Source: an uncultured Planococcus sp. (GTDB lineage: Bacteria; Bacillota; Bacilli; Bacillales_A; Planococcaceae). Taken from it: a stretch of DNA of 64,000 bases. A program made the position numbers and the translations under genes. Shown one piece after another: positions 37,279 to 47,022 of this stretch (positions are counted from its first letter, which is position 1; every line of letters begins with the position of its first letter). The stretch covers positions 2,101,119 through 2,165,118 of the forward strand of contig CANLRI010000001.1 of the NCBI GenBank assembly GCA_947493585.1, written 5' to 3'. A model generated the notes under the pieces. It searched no databases, had not been told where the DNA came from, and was given only the letters and a program-made list of their open reading frames with translations.

Positions 37279-37932
37279 TCAGTGTACTTTGACGCTATCG
37301 GTGTTCAATACGGCATCGGTTGCAGCGACGACCTCGTCTACTGTGTGGCCTTCGAATACTTCTTTCAACACAAGACCGGAATCCGTCACTTCGATTACTG
37401 CGCGTTCCGTGATGATCAAATTGACGACCGCTTTACCTGTCAGCGGCAATTCGCACGCTTTCTTGATTTTTGCAGAGCCGTCTTTTGATACGTGATCCAT
37501 AATGACAATGACTTTCTTTGCGCCGTGGACGAGGTCCATCGCGCCGCCCATGCCTTTGATCATTTTGCCTGGAATCATCCAGTTGGCCAAGTCGCCGTTT
37601 TCTGCGACTTCCATGCCGCCAAGGATCGCGACATCAATATGACCGCCGCGGATCATGGCGAATGACTCTGCGCTCGTAAAGAATGCGGAGCCCGGGATCG
37701 TCGTGACGGTTTCTTTACCGGCGTTGATCAAGTCCGGATCGACTTGGTCTTCTGTCGGATACGGCCCAATGCCGAGCAGCCCGTTTTCAGACTGCAAGAC
37801 GACTTGCTTATTATCGGAAATGAAGTTCGCGACCAAAGTCGGCATACCGATGCCAAGGTTGACGTAATCTCCGTCTTTGATTTCTTTTTCTGCACGTTTT
37901 GCGATTCGTTCTCTAATAGCCTGTTTGTCCAC
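37279..37932 (-). CDS. scoB: 3-oxoacid/acetate CoA-transferase, beta subunit
   Basis: 217 residues from GTG 37932; a GTG four codons upstream is also possible, and the run AAGGGTGGGG serves either. The catalytic glutamate is in [12 protein letters not shown]. It transfers CoA between acyl-CoA and a 3-oxoacid or acetate together with the alpha subunit encoded just upstream. The protein is close in appearance to B. subtilis ScoB. Which acids it uses is not visible. No degradation genes sit nearby, so a ketone-body or acetate role is inferred. Confidence 0.9.
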   Translation of the reverse strand: MDKQAIRERIAKRAEKEIKDGDYVNLGIGMPTLVANFISDNKQVVLQSENGLLGIGPYPTEDQVDPDLINAGKETVTTIPGSAFFTSAESFAMIRGGHIDVAILGGMEVAENGDLANWMIPGKMIKGMGGAMDLVHGAKKVIVIMDHVSKDGSAKIKKACELPLTGKAVVNLIITERAVIEVTDSGLVLKEVFEGHTVDEVVAATDAVLNTDSVKVH

Positions 37933-37950
37933 TGTTGTCCCCACCCTTTC

Positions 37951-38637
37951 TTAACGCGTCGTTAAACGCTCGATTCGTTTTTCTTGGTCTGCTTGGAACA
38001 AGCCTTGCACGTAAATGCTCGGCGTTTGCACCTGGTTTGGGTCGATATCGCCGATTTCCACCAAATGCTCGACTTCCGCAATTGTCACTTTACCAGCAGC
38101 TGCTGCCAATGGATTGAAGTTCTGTGCGGTTTTGTTATAGACAAGATTGCCCATTTTATCGGCTGTATGTGCACGCACCAGTGAGAAATCCGCTGTCAGC
38201 GCCATTTCGAGTACATGGTCTTTGCCGCCGAATTCGCGAATTTCCTTGCCTTCTGCGACTAGCGTGCCGACGCCTGCCGGTGTGAAGAATGCCGGAATTC
38301 CGGCTCCGCCTGCACGCATTTTTTCAGCGAGCGTACCTTGCGGCGTAAGTTCCACTTCGATCTCGCCGGACAGCACTTGGCGTTCAAACTCCTTATTTTC
38401 GCCCACATACGAGCCGATCATTTTCTTGATTTGTTTGTTTTTCAGCAATAATCCAAGGCCCCATTCATCGACTCCACAGTTATTGGAAATGACAGTAAGG
38501 TCTTTTACCCCTTTGTCGACAAGCGCTAATATCAGCTGTTCTGGAATGCCAACCAAGCCGAATCCCCCAACCATGATGGTGGCGCCGTCTTGTATTGGTT
38601 CAACTGCCTCTTTGGCAGAATTGTAAATTGGTTTCAT
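37951..38637 (-). CDS. scoA: 3-oxoacid/acetate CoA-transferase, alpha subunit
   Basis: 228 residues from ATG 38637, nine bases after GAGGGGG. Typical alpha-subunit motifs: [61 protein letters not shown]. It forms an alpha2beta2 complex with the next gene. The two genes form a short operon ending before leuS. Confidence 0.92.
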   Translation of the reverse strand: MKPIYNSAKEAVEPIQDGATIMVGGFGLVGIPEQLILALVDKGVKDLTVISNNCGVDEWGLGLLLKNKQIKKMIGSYVGENKEFERQVLSGEIEVELTPQGTLAEKMRAGGAGIPAFFTPAGVGTLVAEGKEIREFGGKDHVLEMALTADFSLVRAHTADKMGNLVYNKTAQNFNPLAAAAGKVTIAEVEHLVEIGDIDPNQVQTPSIYVQGLFQADQEKRIERLTTR

Positions 38638-38810
38638 CGCGCGTTTCCCCCTCTGCAACATTAACTGAATTTTTATTCATTAAAACGCTTCCATTTTCAA
38701 TTTAACCAAAACTCCACCGGAAACGCAACAAGGACAATGGACGCACGATTTGCTTTGACAGCTTTTCGGCGCCTTGGAGCGTGTTATACTCTTCATTAAG
38801 GAGTGGTTTT

Positions 38811-39767
38811 ATGATGAACAATGAATTCCCCTTCCCAACTGATGGGAAGCGCTATTATACATGGAACCGTCATTTGCGCGGGCAGTTCGGCGAAAAGATC
38901 ATGAAAATCTCGCTGGATGCTGGATTTGACTGCCCGAATCGCGACGGCACAGTTGCTTTTGGCGGTTGTACGTTTTGCTCTGTCGCGGGATCCGGTGATT
39001 TCGCCGGAGACCGTGTTGACTCGATTCCGGTGCAGTTCGAGCAAGTGAAGGCGAAAATGCATCGCAAATGGAAAGACGCCAAATACATCGCCTATTTCCA
39101 AGCCTATACGAATACCCATGCGCCGATTGAGGTCATCAAACAACAATTCGAAGCGGCACTTGCGCAGGAAAATGTCGTTGGCATTAGCATCGGGACGCGG
39201 CCTGACTGTCTGCCGGATGAAGTCGTCGAATACTTGGCCGAGCTCAATGAGCGGACGTATTTATGGGTGGAACTCGGCCTACAGACCGTCCACGAGCGCA
39301 CTGCGCAACTCATCAACCGCGCACATGATTTTGATACGTACAAAAAAGGCGTCGACAAATTGCGCGCATATAACATCAATATTTGCAGCCACATCATTAA
39401 CGGCTTACCGCTTGAAGACCGGGACATGATGATGGAGACCGCTCGGACTGTCGCAAAACTCGACGTCCAAGGCATTAAAATCCACCTCTTGCATCTATTG
39501 AATGGCACGCCGATGGTCAAACAATATGAAAAAGGCTTGGTCGAGTTCATGGAAAAGGACGCTTATATCCAGCTCGTGGCAGATCAGCTGGAAATCATTC
39601 CGCCCGACATGGTCGTCCAACGCATCACCGGCGATGGCCCGATCGATTTGATGATCGGCCCGATGTGGAGCACGAATAAATGGGAAGTGCTGAATGGCAT
39701 CGATAAAGAACTCGAAACCCGAGGCAGCTGGCAAGGCAAACATTATGCGGGGAGTGTGATTATATGA
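38811..39767 (+). CDS. ytqA: Radical SAM protein YtqA (TIGR01212 family)
   Basis: 318 residues from ATG 38811 with AAGGAG seven bases upstream. The iron-sulfur cysteines have the unusual C-x11-C-x2-C spacing of this family (CPNRDG...GGCTFC). Further motifs: YFQAYTNTHAP, GTRPDCLPDEV, ELGLQTVHERT and IKIHLLHLLNGTPM. YtqA and its partner have been linked in B. subtilis to an alternative route to the wobble base mnm5s2U. Its end overlaps the next gene by four bases. Confidence 0.9.
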   Translation: MMNNEFPFPTDGKRYYTWNRHLRGQFGEKIMKISLDAGFDCPNRDGTVAFGGCTFCSVAGSGDFAGDRVDSIPVQFEQVKAKMHRKWKDAKYIAYFQAYTNTHAPIEVIKQQFEAALAQENVVGISIGTRPDCLPDEVVEYLAELNERTYLWVELGLQTVHERTAQLINRAHDFDTYKKGVDKLRAYNINICSHIINGLPLEDRDMMMETARTVAKLDVQGIKIHLLHLLNGTPMVKQYEKGLVEFMEKDAYIQLVADQLEIIPPDMVVQRITGDGPIDLMIGPMWSTNKWEVLNGIDKELETRGSWQGKHYAGSVII

Positions 39768-40333
39768 CTTTGCAGCGCGTCTTGCCGTTCACCAAATCTT
39801 TGCTTGAACAAGCCGTGCATGCTGGCGACACCGCGGTAGATGCCACCGCCGGCAACGGCCACGATACGCATTTCCTGGCTGGGCTTACCGGTGCCTCTGG
39901 AAAAGTTTACGCATTCGATATTCAACAACAAGCCATCGAAGCGACCAAGCAGCGCACAGAAGAGTTTTCCCATATCGAATTAATATGCGACAGCCACGCG
40001 AAAATCGATCAATACGTAACGGAATCGATTTCCGCTGCCGTTTTCAACCTCGGTTATTTGCCTAAAGGCGACCATGCCATCATCACCAAAGCTGCAAGCA
40101 CCTTGCAGGCTCTCGAGCAATGCCTGACGCTCCTGAAAGCTGGCGGCTTGGTATTGGTGGTCATTTATTCCGGGCACGAGGGCGGCAGCGAAGAGCGTGA
40201 CGCCGTGATGAATTACGTCAAGCGTTTGCCGCAAACCCGCTACGACGCCATGAAATACGAATTCATCAACCAGCAGCATTCCCCGCCATTTTTAGTCGCA
40301 ATCGAGAAAAAACACCAGCGCCAAAAGAACTGA
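39764..40333 (+). CDS. mnmM: tRNA aminomethyl-2-thiouridine methyltransferase MnmM (YtqB)
   Basis: 189 residues. Class I SAM methyltransferase with VDATAGNGHDTHFLAGL (SAM loop), YAFDIQQQAIEAT and FNLGYLPKGDH. The YtqB family methylates nm5s2U to mnm5s2U at tRNA position 34. The ATG overlaps the ytqA stop (ATGA), so the two are translationally coupled, in line with acting in one pathway. Confidence 0.9.
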   Translation: MTLQRVLPFTKSLLEQAVHAGDTAVDATAGNGHDTHFLAGLTGASGKVYAFDIQQQAIEATKQRTEEFSHIELICDSHAKIDQYVTESISAAVFNLGYLPKGDHAIITKAASTLQALEQCLTLLKAGGLVLVVIYSGHEGGSEERDAVMNYVKRLPQTRYDAMKYEFINQQHSPPFLVAIEKKHQRQKN

Positions 40334-40345
40334 TGGCCAAATCTA

Positions 40346-40378
40346 AAAGAGCAGCGTGCACATGCACGCTGCTCTTTC
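40346..40378. terminator. Bidirectional terminator after mnmM
   Basis: AAAGAGCAGCGTGCA / TGCACGCTGCTCTTT around CA, between convergent genes. Confidence 0.9.
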
Positions 40379-40380
40379 AT

Positions 40381-41403
40381 TTATTTCTCGACAGGACCTT
40401 CGAGAACAATTTTCCCGATGGTCTTACCGGACATCAGTTTTCCGTAAGCTTCTTTCAAGTTTGCCGGGTTGATTGGCGCCATCGTTTCATTGAGCGTCGA
40501 TTGGACTTTGCCGCTGTCTACCCATTCCGACAGTTCGTTCAACAATTGATGCTGCTCGATCATGTCTTCGGTCTGGAACATCGAGCGCGTGTACATCAAT
40601 TCGTAAACGAAGGTCACGCTTTTTCCGAAGAATCCAGAAGCAAGCGGTTCGAACGCAGGCAGGATTGAACAGATTTTCCCTTGCGGCCGGATTGCTTCGG
40701 CCATGCCTGCCATATGGTCATCTGTATTGGTTAGGCAGAATATATAGTCCACGCCATCAATATCCAGTTCCTTTAATTGAGGCAGCAATTCCTGGTGATG
40801 GTTGATGGTATGATGGGCGCCGTGATCTTTGGCCCACTCGACCGTCTCCTGACGCGATGCTGTTCCGATTACGGTGAGCCCTGCTAATTTGGCGATCTGC
40901 GTGGCAATCGAACCGACACCGCCAGCAGCACCGATGATTAGAATGTTCTTGCCTTCATTGTCCTGCGGGTTTTTAGAGATGCCCAAGCGGACAAACAAGG
41001 CTTCCATCGCCGTCAATCCCGTCAAAGGCAAGGCGGCTGCATGCGCAAAATCCAGATTCTTTGGCTTGTGGCCGACGATGCGCTCGTCGACCAAATGGAA
41101 TTCGCTATGTCCGCCTTCCCGGACATTGGTGCCAGCATAAAACACTTCGTCGCCTTCTTTAAACAATGAACACTCACTGCCAACGGAAACGACCACTCCG
41201 GCAACGTCCCTTCCGACGATCGTTAAGGAATCGTCGTCTGGCTTTTTCGAATCACGCGTTTTGTAATCGGTCGGATTCACCGATACCGCCTTCACCTCCA
41301 CGAGCAAATCATGTCCTTTTGGCTCAGGCTTGTCCAATTCCACCGCTTCGAACTGAGGCGGTTGTTCCGTATTTCCGGGTTTATAAAATCCTAGTGCTAT
41401 CAT
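40381..41403 (-). CDS. Zinc-free MDR-type alcohol dehydrogenase / quinone oxidoreductase
   Basis: About 340 residues from ATG 41403; TTG 41415 (AGGAAGG nine bases upstream) has a better ribosome site and may be the real start. MDR fold: GRDVAGVVVSVGSE and EGDEVFYAG in the catalytic domain, IIGAAGGVGSIATQIAK (nucleotide-binding), then CSILPAFEPLASGFFG. The catalytic zinc ligands of true alcohol dehydrogenases are not evident, so an NADPH:quinone-type reductase is more likely. Substrate unknown. Downstream of the pyruvate oxidase on the same strand. Confidence 0.8.
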   Translation of the reverse strand: MIALGFYKPGNTEQPPQFEAVELDKPEPKGHDLLVEVKAVSVNPTDYKTRDSKKPDDDSLTIVGRDVAGVVVSVGSECSLFKEGDEVFYAGTNVREGGHSEFHLVDERIVGHKPKNLDFAHAAALPLTGLTAMEALFVRLGISKNPQDNEGKNILIIGAAGGVGSIATQIAKLAGLTVIGTASRQETVEWAKDHGAHHTINHHQELLPQLKELDIDGVDYIFCLTNTDDHMAGMAEAIRPQGKICSILPAFEPLASGFFGKSVTFVYELMYTRSMFQTEDMIEQHQLLNELSEWVDSGKVQSTLNETMAPINPANLKEAYGKLMSGKTIGKIVLEGPVEK

Positions 41404-41463
41404 TTTCGAATTCAATCTCTTTCGCCTTCCTTTCATCTATTCATATAAATGTTTCAATTTCTT

Positions 41464-43062
41464 CTATAATACAGCCGAGATGTCTTCTACATATGCATCG
41501 ATGACGACTGGCTGTTTGCTTGCTTTCGCTTTTGATAAAGCGTCCTGCAATTCGGCACGTGTTTTTACTGTATAGCCTTCACCGCCGCAAGCGATGGCAA
41601 ACGCCGCGAAGTCGATATTGGCAAGCTCCACATTGGTCGGCTCATTGCCTGCCATTTTTTGTTCATCTTCAATCAATTGAAGCTTCTGGTTATTGAAGAC
41701 GACAATGATCATCGGCAGCTCGTATTTAACTGCAGTGACGAAATCCTGCATGCCCATGGAAAATCCACCGTCCCCGACGATTGCGATGGTTTGTCTTTCC
41801 GGATATGCCAGCTTCGCTGCAATGGCTCCCGGCAAACCGCAGCCCATCGTGCCGAGCCAGGACGACAACACCAGTTTCTGGCCAGTCAGCTGCAAATACT
41901 TCGCTGTCCAGATGGTGATGCTCCCGACATCGAGTGAAACGACTGCGTCCCGCTCCAGGATATACTGGATTTCGCCCAGCACTTGCTGGGGCTGAAGCAT
42001 GTCGGTCTGCTTTTCGATGTCAGCACGCAGCTTGTCATGCCAAGCACTTCTTTTCTCCTGAAGTTGATTCAAGAATCCTGGATCTTTTTCGCCGAGCTGG
42101 CTTGTCAACCAGGCAAGCGCTGATCCGAGTTCCCCGACTACACCTACAGTCGCCGGATAATATTTGCCGATGACGCGCGGTTCGATATCAATTTGGATGG
42201 CAGGCGCGTTATCCGGCAAATACTCACGGTATGGGTACGCTGTGCCGGCCAGGATGACCAAGTCGGCTTGTTTCATCGCCTGTTCGGCCGGTTCCGTCCC
42301 AAGTTGCCCAAGCTGCCCTAAATTATTCGGGTGGTCATCCGGGATCAACCCTTTAGCCGGAAGTGATGCAATAATCGGCGCTTTCAGTTTTTCAGAGAAC
42401 GCCAGCACTTCCCCAGTTGCCGCCTGCGCGCCTTTGCCTGCCAAAATGACTGGTTTTTTCGCAGTCTCCAATAGCTTCAATGCCTCTTTCAAATCTTCTT
42501 CTGCCGCCCGGATATGCGGCACGGAATACTCCGGCGAAGTCATCTGTTTTTCCCGTTTGATTTTCGTGCTGAATAAATCGTCCGACACTACGAGCACAGC
42601 CGGGCCTTTTTCGGAATAGGCTGTACGTATCGCCTGATTGAGCATATCCGGCAATTGTTCGGAATTTTGCACACGGCGGTTATAGACCGAAACGTCTTCG
42701 AACATCGATTCCAACTTCAGTTCCTGGAACGTATCGGTCCCGACCGAAGTGCTGGTCACTTGGCCGACGATCGCGAGCACCGGTGTTTTATCTTTTTTCG
42801 CGTCATATAACCCATTTTGAAGATGGATCGCCCCTGGCCCTGCAATCGACAAGCATACGCCGATGCGCCCGGTCAGTTTCGAATAAGCAGATGCAGCGAG
42901 CGCCCCAGTCTCTTCATGGCGGATCTGGATAAAGCGAATGTCCACTTTTCGCAGTTCCTCCATCAATTCATTGATGGAATCCCCAGGCATTCCGTAAATA
43001 TGATCTATATTCCATTGCTTCAATAGCTCGACAACGTGGCTGCCTGCAGTACGATCAAACAT
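41464..43062 (-). CDS. ThDP-dependent pyruvate oxidase-like enzyme
   Basis: 532 residues from ATG 43062 (AGAAGG seven bases upstream; ATG 43068 is too close). Catalytic Glu in IRHEETGALAA, FAD-type central domain (LAGKGAQAATGEV, ASLPAKGLIPDDHP), ThDP motif VGDGGFSMGMQDFVTAVKYELP, and LSSWLGTMGCGLPGAIAAKL. It resembles B. subtilis YdaP / PoxB-type enzymes, which oxidise pyruvate to acetate or acetyl phosphate. It stops about 40 residues earlier than YdaP as I recall it, lacking the extra C-terminal tail. Acetate made here could feed acsA. Confidence 0.85.
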   Translation of the reverse strand: MFDRTAGSHVVELLKQWNIDHIYGMPGDSINELMEELRKVDIRFIQIRHEETGALAASAYSKLTGRIGVCLSIAGPGAIHLQNGLYDAKKDKTPVLAIVGQVTSTSVGTDTFQELKLESMFEDVSVYNRRVQNSEQLPDMLNQAIRTAYSEKGPAVLVVSDDLFSTKIKREKQMTSPEYSVPHIRAAEEDLKEALKLLETAKKPVILAGKGAQAATGEVLAFSEKLKAPIIASLPAKGLIPDDHPNNLGQLGQLGTEPAEQAMKQADLVILAGTAYPYREYLPDNAPAIQIDIEPRVIGKYYPATVGVVGELGSALAWLTSQLGEKDPGFLNQLQEKRSAWHDKLRADIEKQTDMLQPQQVLGEIQYILERDAVVSLDVGSITIWTAKYLQLTGQKLVLSSWLGTMGCGLPGAIAAKLAYPERQTIAIVGDGGFSMGMQDFVTAVKYELPMIIVVFNNQKLQLIEDEQKMAGNEPTNVELANIDFAAFAIACGGEGYTVKTRAELQDALSKAKASKQPVVIDAYVEDISAVL

Positions 43063-43143
43063 ATTCATTCCTTCTTTCTTTATTTCTTTCGTTTCAACTC
43101 TTTATCCCCCCAGCTCATCTGTAAACCTTTTTCTGCAAACATA

Positions 43144-43178
43144 AAAAAGCAACAGGCTGTTTATTCAGCCTGTTGCTC
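43144..43178 (-). terminator. Terminator of the luciferase-like gene (overlaps its last codons)
   Basis: AGAGCAACAGGCTGAATAAA / CAGCCTGTTGCTTTTTT on the minus strand. The stem encodes the final EQQAE and the stop. Confidence 0.88.
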
Positions 43179-44192
43179 TTTTGAGAACGTTCTTTTAGCC
43201 ATTTCTTCAGCGATCAACCGGAACGTCGTTAACTTATCCTTAAAATCGTAGGCAACGGAAACGAGCATCACTTCATCTGCGCCATATTCTGCGCCAAGCG
43301 CTTCCAATTGATCTACCACTTGAACAGAGTCGCCGACGACCATGCGCCGCCGGTTATCTTCAACGAGCAGCTTTTCGAATTTCGAGTATTCGTAAGCGGC
43401 AGCCTGTTCAGGAGGCGGCGTACCGTCAGACGGCATGCCCTGCGCCCCCATCGCAAGCGACAGGTCAAGTGAAGATGCGACATATTCCGCCTGCTCCTGA
43501 GTTTCCTGGCATACGGCAAAGATAGCAAACCCGGTATACGGTCTATTTCCTTTGTGTGGAATGAATTTTTTTCTGTAGTTGGCTGCAAAGTCCTGCCCGC
43601 CTTCGCCGTTGATGAAATGGGCGAACATATACGGCAAGCCTTTTTCGGCTGCCAATTGCGAAGATCCCTCCCCTGAGCCGAGCATCCAGATCGGCGGTGC
43701 TTCCGACGGCACCGGGGTTGCAGTCATTCCATAGTAGTCATGCGACTCCGGAATGCTGTTTTCCAAATACATGCGCAGCTCATCCAGCTGTTCAGGAAAG
43801 CGTCCCGCATCCCGCAAGCGGCCATTCGATAAAGCAAATGATGCTCTTGGCATGCCGCCTGGCGCACGGCCCACTCCCGCATCAATGCGTCCGGGATACA
43901 GGTTCTCCAATAAATTGAAGTTCTCTGCCACTTTAAACGCCGAATAATGCGGCAGCATGACGCCCCCAGATCCCAAACGGATCGATGAGGTCCTAGCTCC
44001 GATATGACTAATCAAAATCTCTGGCGAAGAGCCCGCTAAAGTTTTGGCATCGTGATGTTCCGATACCCAAAAGCGCGTATAACCCCATTGTTCTGCGTGT
44101 TGCGCCAACTGGACCGTATCGGCCAAAGCTTCGCTGGCTGTCTGACCTTGTGAGATCGGGGATTGGTCTAATATGCTGAAACGAAGTGGCAT
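43161..44192 (-). CDS. LLM class flavin-dependent oxidoreductase (luciferase-like)
   Basis: 343 residues. Bacterial luciferase-like monooxygenase fold: SILDQSPISQG at the N-terminus, WGYTRFWVSEHHDAKTLAGSSPEIL, GSGGVMLPHYSAFKVAENF, LYPGRIDAGVGRAPGG and WMLGSGEGSSQLAAEKGLPY. This subgroup (MsnO8-like) oxidises small organic molecules with FMNH2 and O2; the substrate is not known. No dedicated flavin reductase is adjacent. The C-terminal codons form the terminator stem. Confidence 0.88.
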   Translation of the reverse strand: MPLRFSILDQSPISQGQTASEALADTVQLAQHAEQWGYTRFWVSEHHDAKTLAGSSPEILISHIGARTSSIRLGSGGVMLPHYSAFKVAENFNLLENLYPGRIDAGVGRAPGGMPRASFALSNGRLRDAGRFPEQLDELRMYLENSIPESHDYYGMTATPVPSEAPPIWMLGSGEGSSQLAAEKGLPYMFAHFINGEGGQDFAANYRKKFIPHKGNRPYTGFAIFAVCQETQEQAEYVASSLDLSLAMGAQGMPSDGTPPPEQAAAYEYSKFEKLLVEDNRRRMVVGDSVQVVDQLEALGAEYGADEVMLVSVAYDFKDKLTTFRLIAEEMAKRTFSKEQQAE

Positions 44193-44240
44193 CTTGATCT
44201 TTCCTTTCTATTCTTTGATGCAATTGCTGATCATGAAGTG

Positions 44241-45041
44241 TTATTGGCTGCGGCGTATTTTTTCAGATTCCGCTGCCGATTCGGCAAAGCACAGCGCCGC
44301 CTGGAAAATTTCGTCCCGTTCCGGTTCCTCCAGCAGGTCGTGGTAGCAAAACGGCCATTCCTTGAAATGGAACTCATTGACGGCTTGCTTGGACAGCCAA
44401 GTGCGTCCAGCTGATGTCCGTGTAATCAAATCACGCTGGCCCACGTGGAGCATGACTGGCAAATCAGGAAGCTGTGTTTGTGCTGCCTGCTCCAAATAGC
44501 CTTGCAATTCTTTCCACCAGGCCGGTGAACTGAGCGACTGGATCGCTCGATCGGCACCAGCCGATTCGTCCTGGAACTTGCGTCTCGTCAAATGGCGCAA
44601 TTCGATGCCGTGGTCGATTTTCCCTTTTCCGGTAAGCTTGCTAATGCCGGACAAGGCAAGTGTTGGTTTGCTTGGCACTTTTTGCAATTCAAACCATGGC
44701 GACGTGAGAATAAGCGCCGCTATCGGATGGCGGTTTTCAGCAAGGGCCTGGATGGCAATCGCTGCTCCGAGGCCGTGTCCTGCGAGTATGATCGGCAAGT
44801 CATTTCCCGCTGCCAAGCGCAGCAGTTCAGCAGCCATTTTATCATACTCGAAAAATGGTTCACGGTGCACCGAATCATCTCCAGCTTGCGTCCCGTGTCC
44901 GGGCAAATCGCCCATATAGACATGAAAGCCGTTCCTGCGCCATTTCTCGATTTGCCATGCATAACGCTTATGCTCTTCGTATGCACTGTGGATCAACACG
45001 ATAGCGCCTTTTGCATCGCCTTCCGCTTGCCATTTCCACAT
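44241..45041 (-). CDS. YtpA-like alpha/beta hydrolase with the nucleophile serine replaced by glycine
   Basis: 266 residues from ATG 45041 (AGGGAGG eight bases upstream). MWKWQAEG, WQIEKWRRNGFHVYMGDLPGHGT and the C-terminal EEPERDE clearly relate it to B. subtilis YtpA, a phospholipase that makes bacilysocin. The charge-relay Asp204 (VGQRDLI) and His234 (CYHDLLEEP) remain, but the nucleophile elbow is GHGLG with Gly90 where the family has GHSMG. The codon is GGC, one base from AGC. It may be inactive, have a changed chemistry or be a binding protein. Monocistronic. Confidence 0.82.
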   Translation of the reverse strand: MWKWQAEGDAKGAIVLIHSAYEEHKRYAWQIEKWRRNGFHVYMGDLPGHGTQAGDDSVHREPFFEYDKMAAELLRLAAGNDLPIILAGHGLGAAIAIQALAENRHPIAALILTSPWFELQKVPSKPTLALSGISKLTGKGKIDHGIELRHLTRRKFQDESAGADRAIQSLSSPAWWKELQGYLEQAAQTQLPDLPVMLHVGQRDLITRTSAGRTWLSKQAVNEFHFKEWPFCYHDLLEEPERDEIFQAALCFAESAAESEKIRRSQ

Positions 45042-45140
45042 AATCTGCGCCTCCCTATGCAGCTTGATCAATTGACCTTTTCCGTCGTTTTGATACGATT
45101 AGTACTAATTACATCTTATCAAGGATAAAGGAGCTTTGCC

Positions 45141-45650
45141 ATGATCTATCCATATAAAGACAAATCACCAAATATTGACAAATCGGCATTCGTTGCTGAT
45201 TATGCGACCGTCACTGGCGATGTGACTATCGGCGAGAATTCTTCTGTCTGGTTCAATACCGTCATCCGTGGCGACGTCGCACCAACCATTATCGGGAAAA
45301 ACACCAATATCCAAGATCTGTCGATGCTCCACCAAAGCCCCGACAATCCGCTCATCTTAGAAGACGATGTCACGATCGGCCACCAAGTGACGCTTCATAG
45401 CTGCATCATCAAAAAAGGCGCTCTGGTCGGCATGGGCTCGATCATTCTGGACGGCGCTGAAATTGGCGAAGGGGCATTCATCGGCGCCGGTAGCCTCGTC
45501 CCGCAAGGAAAGAAAATCCCGCCGGGCACATTGGCTTTCGGCCGGCCCGCAAAAGTGGTGCGTGAACTGAACGAGGCGGACAAAAAAGATATGAAACGCA
45601 TCGTCCGGGAGTATGCGGAAAAAGCAGCTTACTATAAATCACTTCAATAG
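45141..45650 (+). CDS. ytoA: Gamma-type carbonic anhydrase-like protein YtoA
   Basis: 169 residues. Left-handed beta-helix built from hexapeptide repeats (ATVTGDVTIGENSSVW, LILEDDVTIGHQVTLH). Three probable zinc ligands His64 (MLHQ), His81 and His86 (GHQVTLH) are in place. A trimer is expected. Family members hydrate CO2 or act only as assembly factors, so activity is not certain. AAAGGAG precedes the ATG; divergent from the YtpA-like gene. Confidence 0.88.
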   Translation: MIYPYKDKSPNIDKSAFVADYATVTGDVTIGENSSVWFNTVIRGDVAPTIIGKNTNIQDLSMLHQSPDNPLILEDDVTIGHQVTLHSCIIKKGALVGMGSIILDGAEIGEGAFIGAGSLVPQGKKIPPGTLAFGRPAKVVRELNEADKKDMKRIVREYAEKAAYYKSLQ

Positions 45651-45684
45651 AAAAAGCAGGCGGAAAAATATCCGCCTGCTTTTT
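45651..45684. terminator. Bidirectional terminator between ytoA and metK
   Basis: AAAAAGCAGGCGGA / TCCGCCTGCTTTTT between convergent genes. Confidence 0.9.
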
Positions 45685-45685
45685 A

Positions 45686-46882
45686 TTATGCGTTCGCTTG
45701 TTGTTTCAGTGCATCCGCTTTGTCTGTACGTTCCCACGGAAGATCGACATCCGTGCGTCCGAAATGGCCATAAGCCGCTGTTTGCTTGTAGATTGGGCGG
45801 CGCAAATCGAGCATTTTGATGATGCCCGCTGGACGCAAATCGAAGTTCGCGCGTACGAGTTCGATGAATTTGTCTTCGCTGACTTTCCCTGTGCCGAACG
45901 TATCGACCGCAATCGATACCGGATGTGCCACACCGATAGCATAGGCAAGCTGCACTTCACACTTGTCAGCAAGGCCAGATGCCACGATGTTTTTCGCTAC
46001 ATAGCGTGCTGCATAAGCTCCAGAACGGTCGACTTTTGTCGCGTCTTTACCGGAGAATGCTCCCCCGCCATGTCGTGCATAACCGCCGTACGTATCAACG
46101 ATGATTTTACGGCCAGTAAGACCAGCATCACCTTGTGGCCCACCGATGACGAAGCGGCCTGTCGGGTTGATGAAGTATTTCGTTTCAGCGTCCAAAAGTT
46201 CTGCTGGCACGACTTCGTTGATGACGTATTCTTTCAAGTTGCGCTGGATTTGCTCCAACGATACTTCTGGATGATGCTGTGTCGAAATAACGATTGTATC
46301 GACACGCACTGGTTTATTGTTTTCATCGTATTCAATCGTTACTTGCGTTTTTCCGTCTGGACGGAGATACGGCAAGATTTCTTCTTTACGTACTTCCGCC
46401 AAGCGACGTGCAAGTTTGTGGGCCAAGCTGATCGGCAATGGCATCAATTCTTCTGTTTCATTTGACGCATACCCGAACATCAAGCCTTGGTCGCCTGCTC
46501 CGATTTCGTCCAATTCCTTATCGGTCATCTGGCCTTCACGCGCTTCAAGTGCCACGTTGACGCCTGCAGCGATATCTGCCGACTGCTCGTCGATCGCCGT
46601 CAATACTGCGCTCGTCTCGGAATCAAATCCGTATTTGGCACGTGTATAGCCGATCTCTTTAACGGTCTGACGCACGACTTTAGGAATGTCTACATATGTG
46701 GATGTTGTAATTTCGCCTGCGACAAGAACGAGCCCTGTCGTTACAGTCGTTTCGCATGCGACACGCGCATTCGGGTCTTCTGTTAGGATCGCATCCAGGA
46801 TTGCGTCTGAAATTTGGTCGCAAATTTTATCCGGATGGCCCTCTGTTACTGATTCTGATGTGAATAATCGACGGTTTGTCAA
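45686..46882 (-). CDS. metK: S-adenosylmethionine synthetase
   Basis: 398 residues from TTG 46882, which has AAGGAGG eight to nine bases upstream and gives the family N-terminus [22 protein letters not shown]. The longer open frame to 46951 lacks a ribosome site. It makes SAM from methionine and ATP. Signature sequences: [30 protein letters not shown], and [13 protein letters not shown] at the end. Preceded by a SAM-I riboswitch that should reduce expression when SAM is plentiful. Confidence 0.96.
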   Translation of the reverse strand: MTNRRLFTSESVTEGHPDKICDQISDAILDAILTEDPNARVACETTVTTGLVLVAGEITTSTYVDIPKVVRQTVKEIGYTRAKYGFDSETSAVLTAIDEQSADIAAGVNVALEAREGQMTDKELDEIGAGDQGLMFGYASNETEELMPLPISLAHKLARRLAEVRKEEILPYLRPDGKTQVTIEYDENNKPVRVDTIVISTQHHPEVSLEQIQRNLKEYVINEVVPAELLDAETKYFINPTGRFVIGGPQGDAGLTGRKIIVDTYGGYARHGGGAFSGKDATKVDRSGAYAARYVAKNIVASGLADKCEVQLAYAIGVAHPVSIAVDTFGTGKVSEDKFIELVRANFDLRPAGIIKMLDLRRPIYKQTAAYGHFGRTDVDLPWERTDKADALKQQANA

Positions 46883-47022
46883 AAAAAATTCCTCCTTATA
46901 TCCTGCGAGATTGCTCTCGAAATTGATACGGTACTCGTTTTCCCATGTCAAGTCCGTTTCCGTTTATAGGAATTGAACTTCCAGCTTTTTCAGCCTGCAC
47001 ACGAGGATAAAGGGCATTCCAT

